DNA of 64,000 bases, from NCBI RefSeq assembly GCF_002294985.1, contig NZ_NSGE01000006.1, forward strand, positions 186,001 to 250,000. Direction: 5' to 3'. Positions 7,654-18,133 of this stretch are shown in pieces. Numbering within the stretch: position 1 is the first letter of the stretch; each line of letters starts with the position of its first letter. The DNA comes from Mesorhizobium sp. WSM3862. GTDB lineage: Bacteria > Pseudomonadota > Alphaproteobacteria > Rhizobiales > Rhizobiaceae. The notes below the pieces were generated by a model. The model made no database searches, was not told where the DNA came from, and saw only the letters and a list, made by a program, of their open reading frames with translations. A program made the position numbers and the translations under genes.

Positions 7654-8661
7654 ATGCTGGAAACGCTTTCCTTGGCTGAGCATCAACCCAAACTCGGCGA
7701 ATTCGGCTTCGCCGGCGACGACCATGTCGTGCCTTACGAAGTAGCGCCCCTGGATGTGCGCGGCCGCACGGTGCAGCTCGGGCCGATGCTCGACGCCATT
7801 CTCAGCCGCCACGATTATCCCGAGCCGGTCGCGCGCCTGCTGGCGGAGGCGTGCGTGCTCACCGTGCTGCTCGGCACGTCGCTGAAATTCGAGGGCAAGT
7901 TCATCCTGCAGACCCGCACCGACGGACCGGTCGACATGCTGGTGGCGGACTTCACCACGCCGCATTCGTTGCGCGCCTATGCGCGCTTCGACGCCGATCG
8001 GCTGCAGGCGCTGATTGCCTCGGGCGAGATCTCGCAGGAGAAGCTGCTCGGCACCGGGGTCCTGGCCCTGACCATCGATCAGGGCGCGCACACGCAGCGC
8101 TATCAGGGCATCGTCCAACTCGACGGGACGTCGCTGGAAGAAGCCGCGCGCACCTATTTCCGCCAGTCGGAGCAGATCCCGACCGATCTGAGGATGTCGG
8201 TGGCGAAGCTGGTGACCCCGGGCCCGGGCGGGGCCCGCGAGCAATGGCGCGCCGGCGGTATCCTGGCGCAGTTCCTGCCGCAGGCGCCCGAACGCATGCG
8301 CGTGCCCGATATTTCAGGCGGGGATGGCGATCCACGAGACGTGACGCACGAACCGGCCGACAATTCCTGGCGGGAACTCTTGGCGCTGCTCGGCACCATC
8401 GAGCCGACCGAGCTCATCGATCCGACGGTGGGCGCCGAGCGGCTGCTCTATCGCCTGTTCCACGAGCACGGCGTGCGCGTCTTCCGCGGTGTGCCGGTCG
8501 CCGACCAGTGCTCCTGCTCGCGCGACAAAATCCGAGGCATTCTCGAAGGCTTCTCGGCCGAGGAGATCAAGGACTCGACCGAGGACGGCGGCATCCATGT
8601 CGCCTGCGAGTTCTGCTCGACGCAGTACGACTTCGATCCGGCGGAGTTTGCGGCGGAGTGA
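7654..8661 (+). CDS. hslO: Hsp33 redox-regulated chaperone
   Basis: Cytoplasmic holdase that binds unfolding proteins under oxidative and heat stress. It is switched on when its C-terminal zinc centre is oxidised. The four zinc cysteines are present as CSC (Cys286, Cys288) and CEFC (Cys318, Cys321). The start at 7654 (MLETLSLAEH) has a GGAG sequence 8 bases upstream; an in-frame ATG at 7630 is possible but less well placed. The length of 335 residues is slightly longer than enterobacterial Hsp33, as usual in rhizobia. It lies downstream of argF in the same direction and is convergent with apaG. Confidence 0.95.
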   Translation: MLETLSLAEHQPKLGEFGFAGDDHVVPYEVAPLDVRGRTVQLGPMLDAILSRHDYPEPVARLLAEACVLTVLLGTSLKFEGKFILQTRTDGPVDMLVADFTTPHSLRAYARFDADRLQALIASGEISQEKLLGTGVLALTIDQGAHTQRYQGIVQLDGTSLEEAARTYFRQSEQIPTDLRMSVAKLVTPGPGGAREQWRAGGILAQFLPQAPERMRVPDISGGDGDPRDVTHEPADNSWRELLALLGTIEPTELIDPTVGAERLLYRLFHEHGVRVFRGVPVADQCSCSRDKIRGILEGFSAEEIKDSTEDGGIHVACEFCSTQYDFDPAEFAAE

Positions 8662-8671
8662 GAAAGCTCCG

Positions 8672-8704
8672 GTTCCTCGCCCCCGCTTTGCGGAGGCGGG
8701 GAAC
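8672..8704. terminator. Bidirectional hairpin between hslO and apaG
   Basis: Arms 8672-8686 and 8690-8704 pair over 15 positions with one mismatch and one wobble, around loop TTT. The element fills the gap between the convergent stop codons. The flanks are only weakly T-rich. A two-way transcription end or transcript stabiliser is the simplest reading. Confidence 0.7.
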
Positions 8705-8713
8705 TCGAGTTCT

Positions 8714-9106
8714 TTAGTTCACCGTCCTCTTCGTCCCCGGCATATCGAGCGAGAAAGCCGGAATGGCGACGTCGAACGTTTCGCCGCGGCCGTTGCGCAT
8801 CGTGTAGTGGCCGACCATGATGCCGGATGGCGTCGAGAGCGGGCATCCCGACGTATACTGGTAGCTGTCGCCGGGGTTGAGCTCCGGCTGGTCGCCGACC
8901 ACGCCCTCGCCGCGCACCTCTTCGACTCGGCCACGCCCGTCGGTGATGTGCCAGTAGCGCGACAGAAGCTGCACGAACTCGTCCGACCGGTTGTCGATCG
9001 TCACCTGGTAGCCCCAGACATAGCGGTTTTCGGACGGATCGGAACGGTCCTCCAGATAGAACGGCCTGACCTGCACTTCGATGTTGCGCGTCACGGCGCG
9101 ATACAT
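8714..9106 (-). CDS. apaG: ApaG domain protein
   Basis: Small cytoplasmic protein of the ApaG family (130 residues), an immunoglobulin-like beta-sandwich. In enterobacteria it is linked genetically to ApaH (Ap4A hydrolase) and Co2+ efflux, and its biochemical role is not settled. Family signatures are present: VRPFYLEDRSDP, YVWGYQVTIDN, LLSRYWHITD, VRGEGVVGDQPELNPG and MVGHYTM. The length is typical. No apaH is nearby. Confidence 0.95.
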   Translation of the reverse strand: MYRAVTRNIEVQVRPFYLEDRSDPSENRYVWGYQVTIDNRSDEFVQLLSRYWHITDGRGRVEEVRGEGVVGDQPELNPGDSYQYTSGCPLSTPSGIMVGHYTMRNGRGETFDVAIPAFSLDMPGTKRTVN

Positions 9107-9326
9107 GAGCCACTCCGGTGCCGCGCAGGGAACATTTTGTCGCGCTTCGCGGTTCTACCTCCGCAGCGTCGCCAGCCTGCCGGCTTTTCCACCGCACGTG
9201 CCGACAAACAATGTCATTTAAGTGACACATGACAATGTTGGTGTGCACAAACCGTGCGGGCGACTCGGGCGCTTTGTCGAGTGATGAAACGGCCGCGGGC
9301 GGCCTTTCCGGAGTGACCAGATCTCG

Positions 9327-10472
9327 ATGGAACTGACCCTCGCAGCCGCCTTTGCCTCCTCGGCCCTTCTTTTTTCCAACCTTGCCAGCATCCTGCTCGC
9401 GTCGTCGCGGCTGAAGGCTCGTTGCGCCATTCCCGCGCCCTCCGGCGGCCTGTCGCCTGTCTCGATCGTCGTGCCGTCGCGCGGTGTGGAGCCGTTCACG
9501 CAGGAGACGCTCGACCGCGCCTTCTCGCTCGATTGGCCGCGCTACGAACTGATCTTCTGCGTCGCGCACGCCGAAGATCCCGTGGTCAAGCTGATCAACG
9601 CCGCCATCGCGCGATTTCCGAATGTTCCGGCGCGGCTGCTAGTCGGCGATGACAGGATCAGCGCCAATCCCAAGCTCAACAACTGCATCAAGGGCTGGCA
9701 GGCGGCGCGGCACGACTGGGTGATCCTCGCCGATTCCAACGTGCTGATGCCCAAGGACTATGTCCAGCATCTGATGGCGGCCTGGGGACCGGACACCGGC
9801 CTCGTCTGCTCGACGCCGATCGGCTCGCGGCCGGACGGTTTCTGGGCCGAAGTCGAATGCGTCTTCCTCAACACGCTGCAGGCGCGCTGGCAATATGCCG
9901 GCGAAGCGCTCGGCCTTGGCTTCGCCCAGGGCAAGAGCATGCTGTGGAACAAGCCGATGCTGGATGCAAATGGCGGCATCCAGGCTTTGGCCGCCGAGAT
10001 CGCCGAGGACGCGGCGGCGACCAAGCTGGTCAACAGCCTTGGCCTTCGGGTCAATCTCGTCGCCGCGCCGTTTGAGCAACCGCTCGGCCAGCGCACGCTC
10101 GCCGAAATCTGGTCGCGCCAGGCGCGCTGGGCTCGGCTGCGCCGCGTCACCTTCCCATTGTTCTTCGCGCCTGAAATCCTGACCGGTGTGGTCGTTCCGC
10201 TGCTTCTGGCGCTGATCGCGGCGGCAAGCGCCGGTGTCAGTCTGCCCACGACCGCGCTCTGCGTGCTGGCGATCGCCTATGTGCCCGAATGCATGCTCGC
10301 CTGGTCAAAGGACTGGTATCTGTCGCCGCGCAGCGTCACCGCGATGATCGTGCGCGACGCGATGCTTCCCGCCATCTGGACGCGCGGCTGGCTTGGCGGA
10401 GCCGTCGAATGGCGTGGCAACGCAATGACAATCCGCAACAGCGGGATGACTGAACTCGAAGAGATTGCTTGA
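9327..10472 (+). CDS. GT21-type (ceramide glucosyltransferase-like) glycosyltransferase
   Basis: Membrane glycosyltransferase of 381 residues. It has an N-terminal membrane anchor (about 1-27), a GT-A catalytic region and two or three C-terminal membrane segments (about 285-345). The active-site pattern of ceramide glucosyltransferase (GT21) and processive GT2 enzymes is present: LADSNVLMP supplies the first aspartates, AEIAEDAAATKL the acidic acceptor-side residue, and RQARWARLRR the (Q/R)xxRW signature. The likely product is a glucosylated lipid such as glucosylceramide or a glycosyl diacylglycerol. The acceptor cannot be told from sequence. It is monocistronic and convergent with metZ. Confidence 0.8.
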   Translation: MELTLAAAFASSALLFSNLASILLASSRLKARCAIPAPSGGLSPVSIVVPSRGVEPFTQETLDRAFSLDWPRYELIFCVAHAEDPVVKLINAAIARFPNVPARLLVGDDRISANPKLNNCIKGWQAARHDWVILADSNVLMPKDYVQHLMAAWGPDTGLVCSTPIGSRPDGFWAEVECVFLNTLQARWQYAGEALGLGFAQGKSMLWNKPMLDANGGIQALAAEIAEDAAATKLVNSLGLRVNLVAAPFEQPLGQRTLAEIWSRQARWARLRRVTFPLFFAPEILTGVVVPLLLALIAAASAGVSLPTTALCVLAIAYVPECMLAWSKDWYLSPRSVTAMIVRDAMLPAIWTRGWLGGAVEWRGNAMTIRNSGMTELEEIA

Positions 10473-10489
10473 GCCGGCTGCGGCTCAAG
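10468..10489. terminator. Hairpin at the glycosyltransferase/metZ convergent junction
   Basis: CTTGAGCC (10468-10475) and GGCTCAAG (10482-10489) form a perfect 8-bp stem that includes the TGA stop of the glycosyltransferase gene. It lies in the 41-base gap before the metZ stop, so it probably ends transcription from one or both sides. Confidence 0.6.
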
Positions 10490-10513
10490 CGCGCTCTTTG
10501 CAGCCGTGGCGGT

Positions 10514-11704
10514 TCATTCCTTCGCCGCCTTGAGCGCCTGTTCGATGTCGGCGAGCAGGTCGTCGGTATCCTCCAGCCCGACGGAGAGCCTGAGCGTGCC
10601 TGGTCCGATGCCGAGCTCGGCGCGCGCCTCGTCGCTGAGGTTTTTGTGCGTCGTCGTCGCCGGATGCGTGATCAGGCTCTTTGCGTCGCCGAGGTTGTTC
10701 GAGATCAGCACGATGTCGAGCGCGTTCTGCAAGGCGAAGGCCGCCTGCTTGCCGCCCTTGACGTCAAGGCAGATCAGCGTCGAGCCGCCCGACATCTGCT
10801 TCCTGACGATATCCGCCTGGGGATGGTCGGCCCGGCCCGGATAGATGACGCGGGCGATCTCCGGCCGGCCGGCCAGGAAGTCCGCGATCTTGCCGGCGCT
10901 TTCGGTCTGCTGGCGCACGCGCAGCGGCAGCGTTTCGAGGCCTTTCAGCAGCGTCCATGCGTTGAATGGCGACAGGCTCGGGCCGGTGTGCCGGAAATAG
11001 TCGTGCAGGTTCTCGTCGATCCACTTTTTGTCCGACAGGATGACACCGCCGAGGCAGCGGCCTTGGCCGTCGATATGCTTGGTCGCCGAGTAGACCACGA
11101 TATGGGCGCCGAGCTGCAGCGGCTTCTGCTGCAGCGGCGTGGCAAAGACGTTGTCGACGATCACGCGTGCGCCGATCGAATTTGCCAAAGCGGCGACAGC
11201 GGCGAGATCGACCACTTCCAGCGTCGGGTTGGTCGGACTTTCCAGGAAGAACAGCTTGGTGTTCGGCCTGACCGCTTTTTCCCAATTGGCAATGTCGGTG
11301 CCGTCGATCAGCGCTGCCTCGATGCCATAGCGCGGCGCCAGCGTCTCGACCACCCAGCGGCAAGAGCCGAACAGGGCTCGCGCCGCAACGATGTGATCGC
11401 CGGCCTTGACGCTGCAGAGCAGGGCGGCGGACACGGCGGCCATGCCGGAAGCGGTGGCGCGTGCGTCTTCCGCGCCTTCCAGCGCGCACATGCGCTTCTC
11501 GAACATATCGACGGTCGGGTTGGCGTAGCGCGAATAGATGAAGCCGGGTTCCTCGCCCTTGAAGCGGGCTTCCGCTGCCTGGGCCGTCTCGTAGACATAG
11601 CCCTGGGTGAGATACATCGCCTCGGCGGTCTCGCCGAAGCCGGAACGCAGCGTCCCGCCATGCACGAGTGCCGTCTGAGGTTTCCAGTTACGCGTCTTGG
11701 TCAT
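10514..11704 (-). CDS. metZ: O-succinylhomoserine sulfhydrylase
   Basis: PLP enzyme of methionine biosynthesis that makes homocysteine directly from O-succinylhomoserine and sulfide. The 396-residue protein belongs to the Cys/Met metabolism family. It contains GFIYSRYANPT, ASGMAAVSAALL and YSATKHIDGQGR, with the Schiff-base lysine at Lys209. MetZ is the best match rather than MetB or MetC because of overall similarity and the SAM-II leader. The start is set at MTKTRNWKP (11704), which follows GGAAGCAGG; an in-frame start six codons upstream lies nearer the terminator. It is controlled by the upstream SAM-II riboswitch and terminator, so it should be repressed when S-adenosylmethionine is plentiful. 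Confidence 0.93.
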   Translation of the reverse strand: MTKTRNWKPQTALVHGGTLRSGFGETAEAMYLTQGYVYETAQAAEARFKGEEPGFIYSRYANPTVDMFEKRMCALEGAEDARATASGMAAVSAALLCSVKAGDHIVAARALFGSCRWVVETLAPRYGIEAALIDGTDIANWEKAVRPNTKLFFLESPTNPTLEVVDLAAVAALANSIGARVIVDNVFATPLQQKPLQLGAHIVVYSATKHIDGQGRCLGGVILSDKKWIDENLHDYFRHTGPSLSPFNAWTLLKGLETLPLRVRQQTESAGKIADFLAGRPEIARVIYPGRADHPQADIVRKQMSGGSTLICLDVKGGKQAAFALQNALDIVLISNNLGDAKSLITHPATTTHKNLSDEARAELGIGPGTLRLSVGLEDTDDLLADIEQALKAAKE

Positions 11705-11722
11705 CGCCCTGCTTCCAAACAC

Positions 11723-11752
11723 AAAAAAACCGGCCGCGACGTCGCAACCGGT
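11723..11752 (-). terminator. Rho-independent terminator in the metZ leader
   Basis: On the minus strand ACCGG (11752-11748) and GCGA (11745-11742) pair with TCGC (11739-11736) and CCGGT (11733-11729), with one internal 2x2 mismatch. Seven T follow (11729-11723). It lies 24 bases after the SAM-II aptamer and 18 bases before the metZ start, so it is positioned as the expression platform. Confidence 0.85.
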
Positions 11753-11776
11753 CCATACGGCCTTGCGGCCCGACGG

Positions 11777-11831
11777 TCCTTTAGCGACTTGTTTAACGTG
11801 GCTGCAAGCCGACCGGCCAAATCACCACGGG
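11777..11831 (-). promoter_or_regulatory. SAM-II riboswitch upstream of metZ
   Basis: On the minus strand, P1 is formed by CGTGG (11829-11825) and CCACG (11801-11797). The conserved GTGATTTGGCC follows the 5' arm, CGGCTTGCAGCC closes P1, and the pseudoknot tail TTAAACAAGTCGCTAAA runs over 11796-11780. This is the hallmark sequence and spacing of the SAM-II (metA-type) S-adenosylmethionine aptamer found upstream of alphaproteobacterial metA and metZ. Binding of SAM should lower metZ expression, here probably through the terminator that follows. Confidence 0.95.
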
Positions 11832-11839
11832 ATAACGAC

Positions 11840-11868
11840 CCTTTAGACCCGCACCGCGCTTGCGTCAA
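11840..11868 (-). promoter_or_regulatory. Candidate promoter of the metZ leader
   Basis: On the minus strand TTGACG (11868-11863) is followed after 17 bases by TAAAGG (11845-11840). Transcription would start just ahead of the SAM-II aptamer at 11831, which is where it should for a full aptamer. The -35 box is good and the -10 box weak, as is common in rhizobia. Confidence 0.5.
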
Positions 11869-11973
11869 TTGCCGGCTTGATTAAGAGGTTTGTACCAGGC
11901 AGCTTCCGCAAAAGTGTCCCGCGGTTTTGCGACAGGAAACTGCGACGACAATGACTTCGCCCGGAGCCAGACA

Positions 11974-13068
11974 TTGCGGCAGACAGGCATTCTTCCCGAT
12001 CAGGACATCGCGGCGCTCTTCCAGTCGGGCGCGCTGAAGTCGCCGCGCGCGCTCGACACCAACCAGATCCAGCCGGCCAGCCTCGATCTGAGACTGGGCG
12101 ACAAGGCCTTTCGCGTGCGCGCTTCCTTTCTGCCCGGTCCCGATCATCTGGTGGCCGACAAGCTGGACCGGCTGAAGCTGCATGAGGTCAATCTCGCCGA
12201 GGGCGCGGTGCTGGAGACGGGCTGCGTCTACATCGTGCCGCTGCAGGAAAGCCTTGCGCTGCCAGCGGAAGTCTCGGCTTCGGCCAACCCGAAGAGCTCG
12301 ACCGGACGACTCGACATTTTCACGCGTGTCATGACCGACCGCGGCCATGAGTTCGATAAGATCGCCGCCGGCTATCATGGCCCGCTCTATCTCGAGGTCA
12401 GCCCGCGCACCTTCCCGATCGTCGTGCGCGCCGGCTCGCGCCTGTCGCAGATCCGCTTCCGCACCGGCAACGCGGTGCTGTCGGAGAATGAGTTGCGTGA
12501 CCTCCATGACGCCGAGATGCTGGTTGCGACCGAGCCGCCCAACATCTCCGGCGGCGGCATTGCGCTCTCTATCGATCTCGACGGCGACAAGGACGGCCTG
12601 GTCGGCTATCGCGGCAAGCACCACACCGGCCTCGTCGACGTAGACAAGCGCGCCGCTCAGGATGTGGTCGACTTCTGGGAACCGCTCTACAAGAGCGGGG
12701 CCGGCGAGCTCGTGCTCGACCCGGACGAGTTCTACATCCTGGTCTCTCGCGAAGCCGTGCACGTGCCGCCGCTCTATGCCGCCGAGATGACGCCATTCGA
12801 TCCGCTGGTCGGCGAGTTCCGCGTCCACTATGCCGGCTTTTTCGACCCGGGCTTCGGCCATTCCGCCGCCGGCGGCAGCGGCAGCCGCGCGGTGCTTGAA
12901 GTGCGCAGCCACGAGGTGCCGTTCATCCTCGATCACGGCCAGATCGTAGGCCGCCTCGTCTACGAGCATATGCTGAAGCGGCCGCAGGCGCTCTATGGCA
13001 GCGAACTGGGTTCCAACTATCAGGCGCAGGGACTGAAGCTCTCCAAGCATTTTCGCGCCGCGCGCTGA
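11974..13068 (+). CDS. dcd: Two-domain dCTP deaminase
   Basis: Deaminates dCTP to dUTP for thymidylate synthesis. At 364 residues the protein is about twice the length of the E. coli enzyme and reads as two dUTPase-fold halves. The first half has SANPKSSTGRLDIF and AAGYHGPLYLEVSPR, with the catalytic-type Ser, Arg and Glu. The second half has AGFFDPGFGH and RAVLEVRSHEVPF. This long form is typical of rhizobia. The TTG at 11974 has a GGAG sequence 8 bases upstream and yields MRQTGILPDQDIAAL; the frame is open back to 11890, but no better start is seen. It is divergent from the metZ leader. Confidence 0.88.
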   Translation: MRQTGILPDQDIAALFQSGALKSPRALDTNQIQPASLDLRLGDKAFRVRASFLPGPDHLVADKLDRLKLHEVNLAEGAVLETGCVYIVPLQESLALPAEVSASANPKSSTGRLDIFTRVMTDRGHEFDKIAAGYHGPLYLEVSPRTFPIVVRAGSRLSQIRFRTGNAVLSENELRDLHDAEMLVATEPPNISGGGIALSIDLDGDKDGLVGYRGKHHTGLVDVDKRAAQDVVDFWEPLYKSGAGELVLDPDEFYILVSREAVHVPPLYAAEMTPFDPLVGEFRVHYAGFFDPGFGHSAAGGSGSRAVLEVRSHEVPFILDHGQIVGRLVYEHMLKRPQALYGSELGSNYQAQGLKLSKHFRAAR

Positions 13069-13144
13069 TCGCCAGGCTGTGCTTGCCCGGCCTCGCGTGC
13101 CGTGCTTGGCTGCGTCCGACAATGTAGCAACTGAACGCAAGGGG

Positions 13145-13918
13145 ATGAAAATGCAGATATCCAGATGGATCCTGTCGGCCGCGGCCGCCGCCATGCTGGC
13201 GCTCGGCGTCGGTTCGGTAGACGCGGCCGAAAGGATCAAGATCGGTACCGAGGGCGCCTATCCGCCCTTCAACACCATCACGCCGGACGGCAAGGTCGAA
13301 GGCTTCGACATCGACATCGCCAATGCGCTCTGCGCGCAGATGAAGGTCGAATGCGAGATCGTCACTCAGGATTGGGATGGCATCATTCCGGCCCTGCAGG
13401 CCAAGAAATTCGACGCCATCATCGCCTCGATGAGCATCACCGAGGAACGCAAGAAGCAGGTCGCCTTCACCCACAAATACTACACCACGCCGCTTGCGCT
13501 GGTCGCCCTGAAGGACGCCGACATCGCCTCGACCGAGCCGGCCTCGCTTGCCGGCAAGACGGTCGGTGCCCAGGCCTCGACCACCCAGGCCAACTACGCC
13601 CAGGACGTCTACGCCAAGGCCGGCGCCGAGGCGAAGCTCTATCCGACCCAGGAAGAGGCGGTCACCGATCTGCTCAACGGCCGTCTCGACGCCGTCATCT
13701 CGGACAAGTTCGTGCTGGTCGACTGGATGAAGAAGGCGAGCGACGGCTGCTGCAAGCTGGTCGGCGACGTCAAGGGCACCGAGACCGAGGCCGGCATCGC
13801 CGTGCGCCTGGAGGACACCGCCCTGCGCGACCGCCTCAACGCGGCAATCGACGCCATTGTTGCCGACGGCACCTACAAGAAGATCCAGTCGAAGTATTTC
13901 GATTTCGATATTTATTGA
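13145..13918 (+). CDS. Polar amino acid ABC transporter substrate-binding protein
   Basis: Periplasmic solute-binding protein of the HisJ/ArgT (lysine-arginine-ornithine) family, 257 residues. It has a signal peptide ending at about residue 27 (SVDA-AERIK). Motifs include GTEGAYPPFNTI, GFDIDIANALC, WDGIIPALQAKKFDAI and IASMSITEERKK. The paired cysteines DGCCK are characteristic of the group. The ATG at 13145 follows AAGGGG. No permease or ATPase gene is adjacent, so it is an orphan binding protein that must work with a transporter encoded elsewhere. The ligand (Lys/Arg/Orn/His) is a family-level inference. Confidence 0.9.
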   Translation: MKMQISRWILSAAAAAMLALGVGSVDAAERIKIGTEGAYPPFNTITPDGKVEGFDIDIANALCAQMKVECEIVTQDWDGIIPALQAKKFDAIIASMSITEERKKQVAFTHKYYTTPLALVALKDADIASTEPASLAGKTVGAQASTTQANYAQDVYAKAGAEAKLYPTQEEAVTDLLNGRLDAVISDKFVLVDWMKKASDGCCKLVGDVKGTETEAGIAVRLEDTALRDRLNAAIDAIVADGTYKKIQSKYFDFDIY

Positions 13919-13932
13919 GCTTGAAGCTGCCA

Positions 13933-13955
13933 ATCTCCCCCCTCGTGGGGGAGAT
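13933..13955. terminator. Perfect hairpin between the binding-protein gene and gguC
   Basis: ATCTCCCCC (13933-13941) and GGGGGAGAT (13947-13955) are perfect complements around loop CTCGT. The hairpin lies between convergent stop codons. It resembles the short GC palindromes scattered between Mesorhizobium genes and probably acts as a bidirectional end. Confidence 0.7.
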
Positions 13956-13967
13956 CACGCTCTCACC

Positions 13968-14957
13968 TTACAGCGCCTTCACCGCCACCTTCACCGGCTT
14001 CTCGATCTCGAGCGGGTTGCGCAGCGGCAGGCCGAAATCCTTGGCCTCGATCTCGAACGTGTCGCCTTCCTCAGTCCTGATGCCGTCGGCGAAGGAGAGC
14101 GTGGCGGTGCCGAACATGTGCACATGCACGTCGCCAGGCTGGCGGAAGGCCGAATATTTGAAGTGGTGATGCTCGAGATTGGCGATCGTGTGCGACATGT
14201 TCGCCTCGCCGGACAGGAACGGCTTTTCCCAAAGCACTTTGCCGTCGCGCCAGATTCGTGAAGAGCCCCTGATGTCGGCGGGCAGCTCGCCTATCAGGAT
14301 TTCCGGTCCGAACGAGGCGTTGCGCAGCTTGGAATGGGCGAGGAACAGGTAGTTCACGCGCTCGGTCACATGGTCGGAAAACTCGTTGGACAGCGTGAAG
14401 CCGACGCGGAACGGCGCGCCGTCGTCGCCGATGACATAGATGCCGGCGATCTCCGGCTCCTCGCCGGCGTCCTGCGCGAAGGCTGGTGACATCAGCGCGG
14501 CACCGGGCGCCACCGCCATGGTGCCGTTGCCCTTGTAGAACCATTCCGGCTGCACGCCGATCTCGCCCTTTGCCGGCTTGCCGCCCTCCAGCCCCATGCG
14601 GAACATCTTCATGGAATCGGTGAGTTGCTCCTCGCCGTCGCTGAGCTTCTTGTGCATGGAATCGCGTGTCGCGGCGGAGCCGAGATGTGTAAGCCCGGTG
14701 CCGGTAAGGTGAAGATGCGCGGGGTCGGGATGGTTGATTGGCGATACCAGGCGTCCCTTCTTGTAGACGGCGTCGAGGTCGACCGTCTCGCCATAGCCCT
14801 TGCGCTCGATCAGCGCCTCGAGCCCAGTGCCGGTGCGGGCTGCCTCCATCGCCAGCGAATAGACGCTGCGCGCGCCGTTGATGATCCGGGTCTTGCCGCC
14901 GCTGCGGGCAACAACGCGGATCGTCTCGGCGTCATCGAGGATCTGGGAAATCAGCAT
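13968..14957 (-). CDS. gguC: GguC / AraD1 family protein
   Basis: Cytoplasmic protein of 329 residues, the third member of the classic Agrobacterium ggu operon. It is annotated as GguC or AraD1 family and is related to the fumarylacetoacetate-hydrolase fold. The family suggests action on a sugar-acid intermediate, but the exact reaction is not established from sequence. The start at MLISQILDDAET (14957) has a GAGGG sequence; the frame extends 15 codons upstream without support. It follows gguB after 208 bases, which hold no recognised gene, and shares the transcription direction of chvE-gguA-gguB. Confidence 0.88.
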   Translation of the reverse strand: MLISQILDDAETIRVVARSGGKTRIINGARSVYSLAMEAARTGTGLEALIERKGYGETVDLDAVYKKGRLVSPINHPDPAHLHLTGTGLTHLGSAATRDSMHKKLSDGEEQLTDSMKMFRMGLEGGKPAKGEIGVQPEWFYKGNGTMAVAPGAALMSPAFAQDAGEEPEIAGIYVIGDDGAPFRVGFTLSNEFSDHVTERVNYLFLAHSKLRNASFGPEILIGELPADIRGSSRIWRDGKVLWEKPFLSGEANMSHTIANLEHHHFKYSAFRQPGDVHVHMFGTATLSFADGIRTEEGDTFEIEAKDFGLPLRNPLEIEKPVKVAVKAL

Positions 14958-15165
14958 GATGAACCCTCTCTCTTTTGCCTTGGCCCGGCTGCCGATTGGC
15001 AAACCCTGACCGGCGCGGCCCGGAACCGATCCGCGCCACGGTTGAAACTATTCGTCCGGATTGCACTCGCGAGCCTGGTCCTTCCAGGACTTCTTCGCGC
15101 CGACGGGTTGCCGGCAGCTTCGCGATCTAGAACCCGTATGCCTCCTTAGTCCTTGCCTCCGGCCT

Positions 15166-16454
15166 CTACGCCTTGTTCTTGTTGTAGACGTCGAAGATGA
15201 CGGCACCGAGCAGCACCAGGCCTTTGACCACCTGCTGCCAGTCGACATTGACGCCCATGATCGACATGCCGTTGTTCATCACGCCCATGATGAAGCCGCC
15301 GACCACGGCGCCGATGACCTGTCCGACGCCGCCCATCGCCGAGGCGCCGCCGATGAAGACGGCGGCGATCACGTCGAGTTCGCTGCCCAGACCTGCGGCC
15401 GGGACGGCCTGGCCGAGGCGAGCGGCGATGATCAGGCCGCCGAGCGCCGACAGCACGCCCATGTTGATGAAGACGAGCAGCGTCAGCCGTTCGGTGTTGA
15501 TGCCCGACAGCTGCGCCGCCTTGGCGTTGCCGCCCATCGCATAGATGCGGCGGCCGATGGTCATGCGCTTGGTGACGAAGACGAACAGCGAGATCAGCAC
15601 GCCCATCACCAGAAGCACCACCGGCAGGCCCCTGTAGCTGGCGAACTGGAAGACCAGGAACAGCGCCAGCGCGCTGCCGACCAGCGTCTTGACGACGAAC
15701 AGCGGGAAGGGCTCGGCCTCATAGCCATGCCGTTCGCGCTTACGCCGTGTTCTGAAGCCGAAATAGGCATAGGCGAGCACCGCGACCAGACCGAGCACGA
15801 TCGTCGTCATGTGCAGCGTAAGACCGCTGCCGACGATGGTCTTGCCGGCCGCATTCACCGTCGGCGGAATGAGCGTCAGCGGGCCGATGACGTCGGGGAT
15901 GAAGCCGGAGCTCAACGCCTTGAAGCTGTCGGGAAGCGGGCCGACCGAGGAGCCGCCGCCAAGCAGTGCCTGGCAGATGCCGCGGAAGATCAGCATGCCC
16001 GCCAGCGTCACGATGAAGCTCGGTATTCGGTGATAGGCGATCCAGTAGCCTTGCGCCGCGCCGATAAGCGCACCGACGATCAGGCAAACGATCGAGACCA
16101 CCAGCGGATTGCTGAATATACCGAGCGGCCAGATGACCATCATCATTGCGGCAAGCGCGCCGATGAAGCCGGCGACCGATCCCACGCTGAGGTCGATATA
16201 GCCGGCGACGATCACCAGCAGCATGCCAAGCGCCATCACGATGATGAACGAGTTCTGCTGCACCAGGTTGCTGAGGTTGACCGGTTTGAACAGCGTGCCG
16301 GACGTCGTGTACTGGAAGAACAGCATGATGACGATCAGCGCGATGATCAGTCCGTATTCGCGCAGGTTCGTCGTCAGCGCCGAAACGGCGACACGCGGAC
16401 CATGCTTGACGTCTTCGGCGACGCCGCTCTGCGGCGCGGGAGCGCTTTCTGTGC

Positions 16455-16458
<4 letters not shown>
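15166..16458 (-). CDS. gguB: Multiple-monosaccharide ABC transporter permease GguB
   Basis: Inner-membrane permease of 430 residues in the ribose/xylose (RbsC/XylH-like) family, with about ten membrane segments. Recognisable stretches are YIDLSVGSVAGFIGA, GMLIFRGICQALLGG, RRIYAMGGNAKAAQLSGI and GLGSELDVIAAVFIGGASAMGG. With ChvE and GguA it imports several hexoses and pentoses. Its start overlaps the gguA stop by four bases (ATGA at 16458-16455), which indicates translational coupling. Confidence 0.94.
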
Positions 16459-17990
<1,532 letters not shown>

Positions 17991-18133
17991 CAGGAATTCC
18001 GCTCCCTGGCGCAGGCCTTCCGTTTCCGGAAAACGTTATGCGCGAAATCAACGTACTGCAGTCTGGCTCGCGCCGCGATGGCGCATGGCGCTGCAGAAGC
18101 CGGCAAAAACAATACCGGGGTCGCTTCTGAACG

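Noticed and set aside
13145..13918. Binding protein as a member of the ggu transport operon
   Set aside because: It is on the opposite strand, convergent with gguC, and belongs to the amino-acid (HisJ-like) family, not the sugar-binding family.
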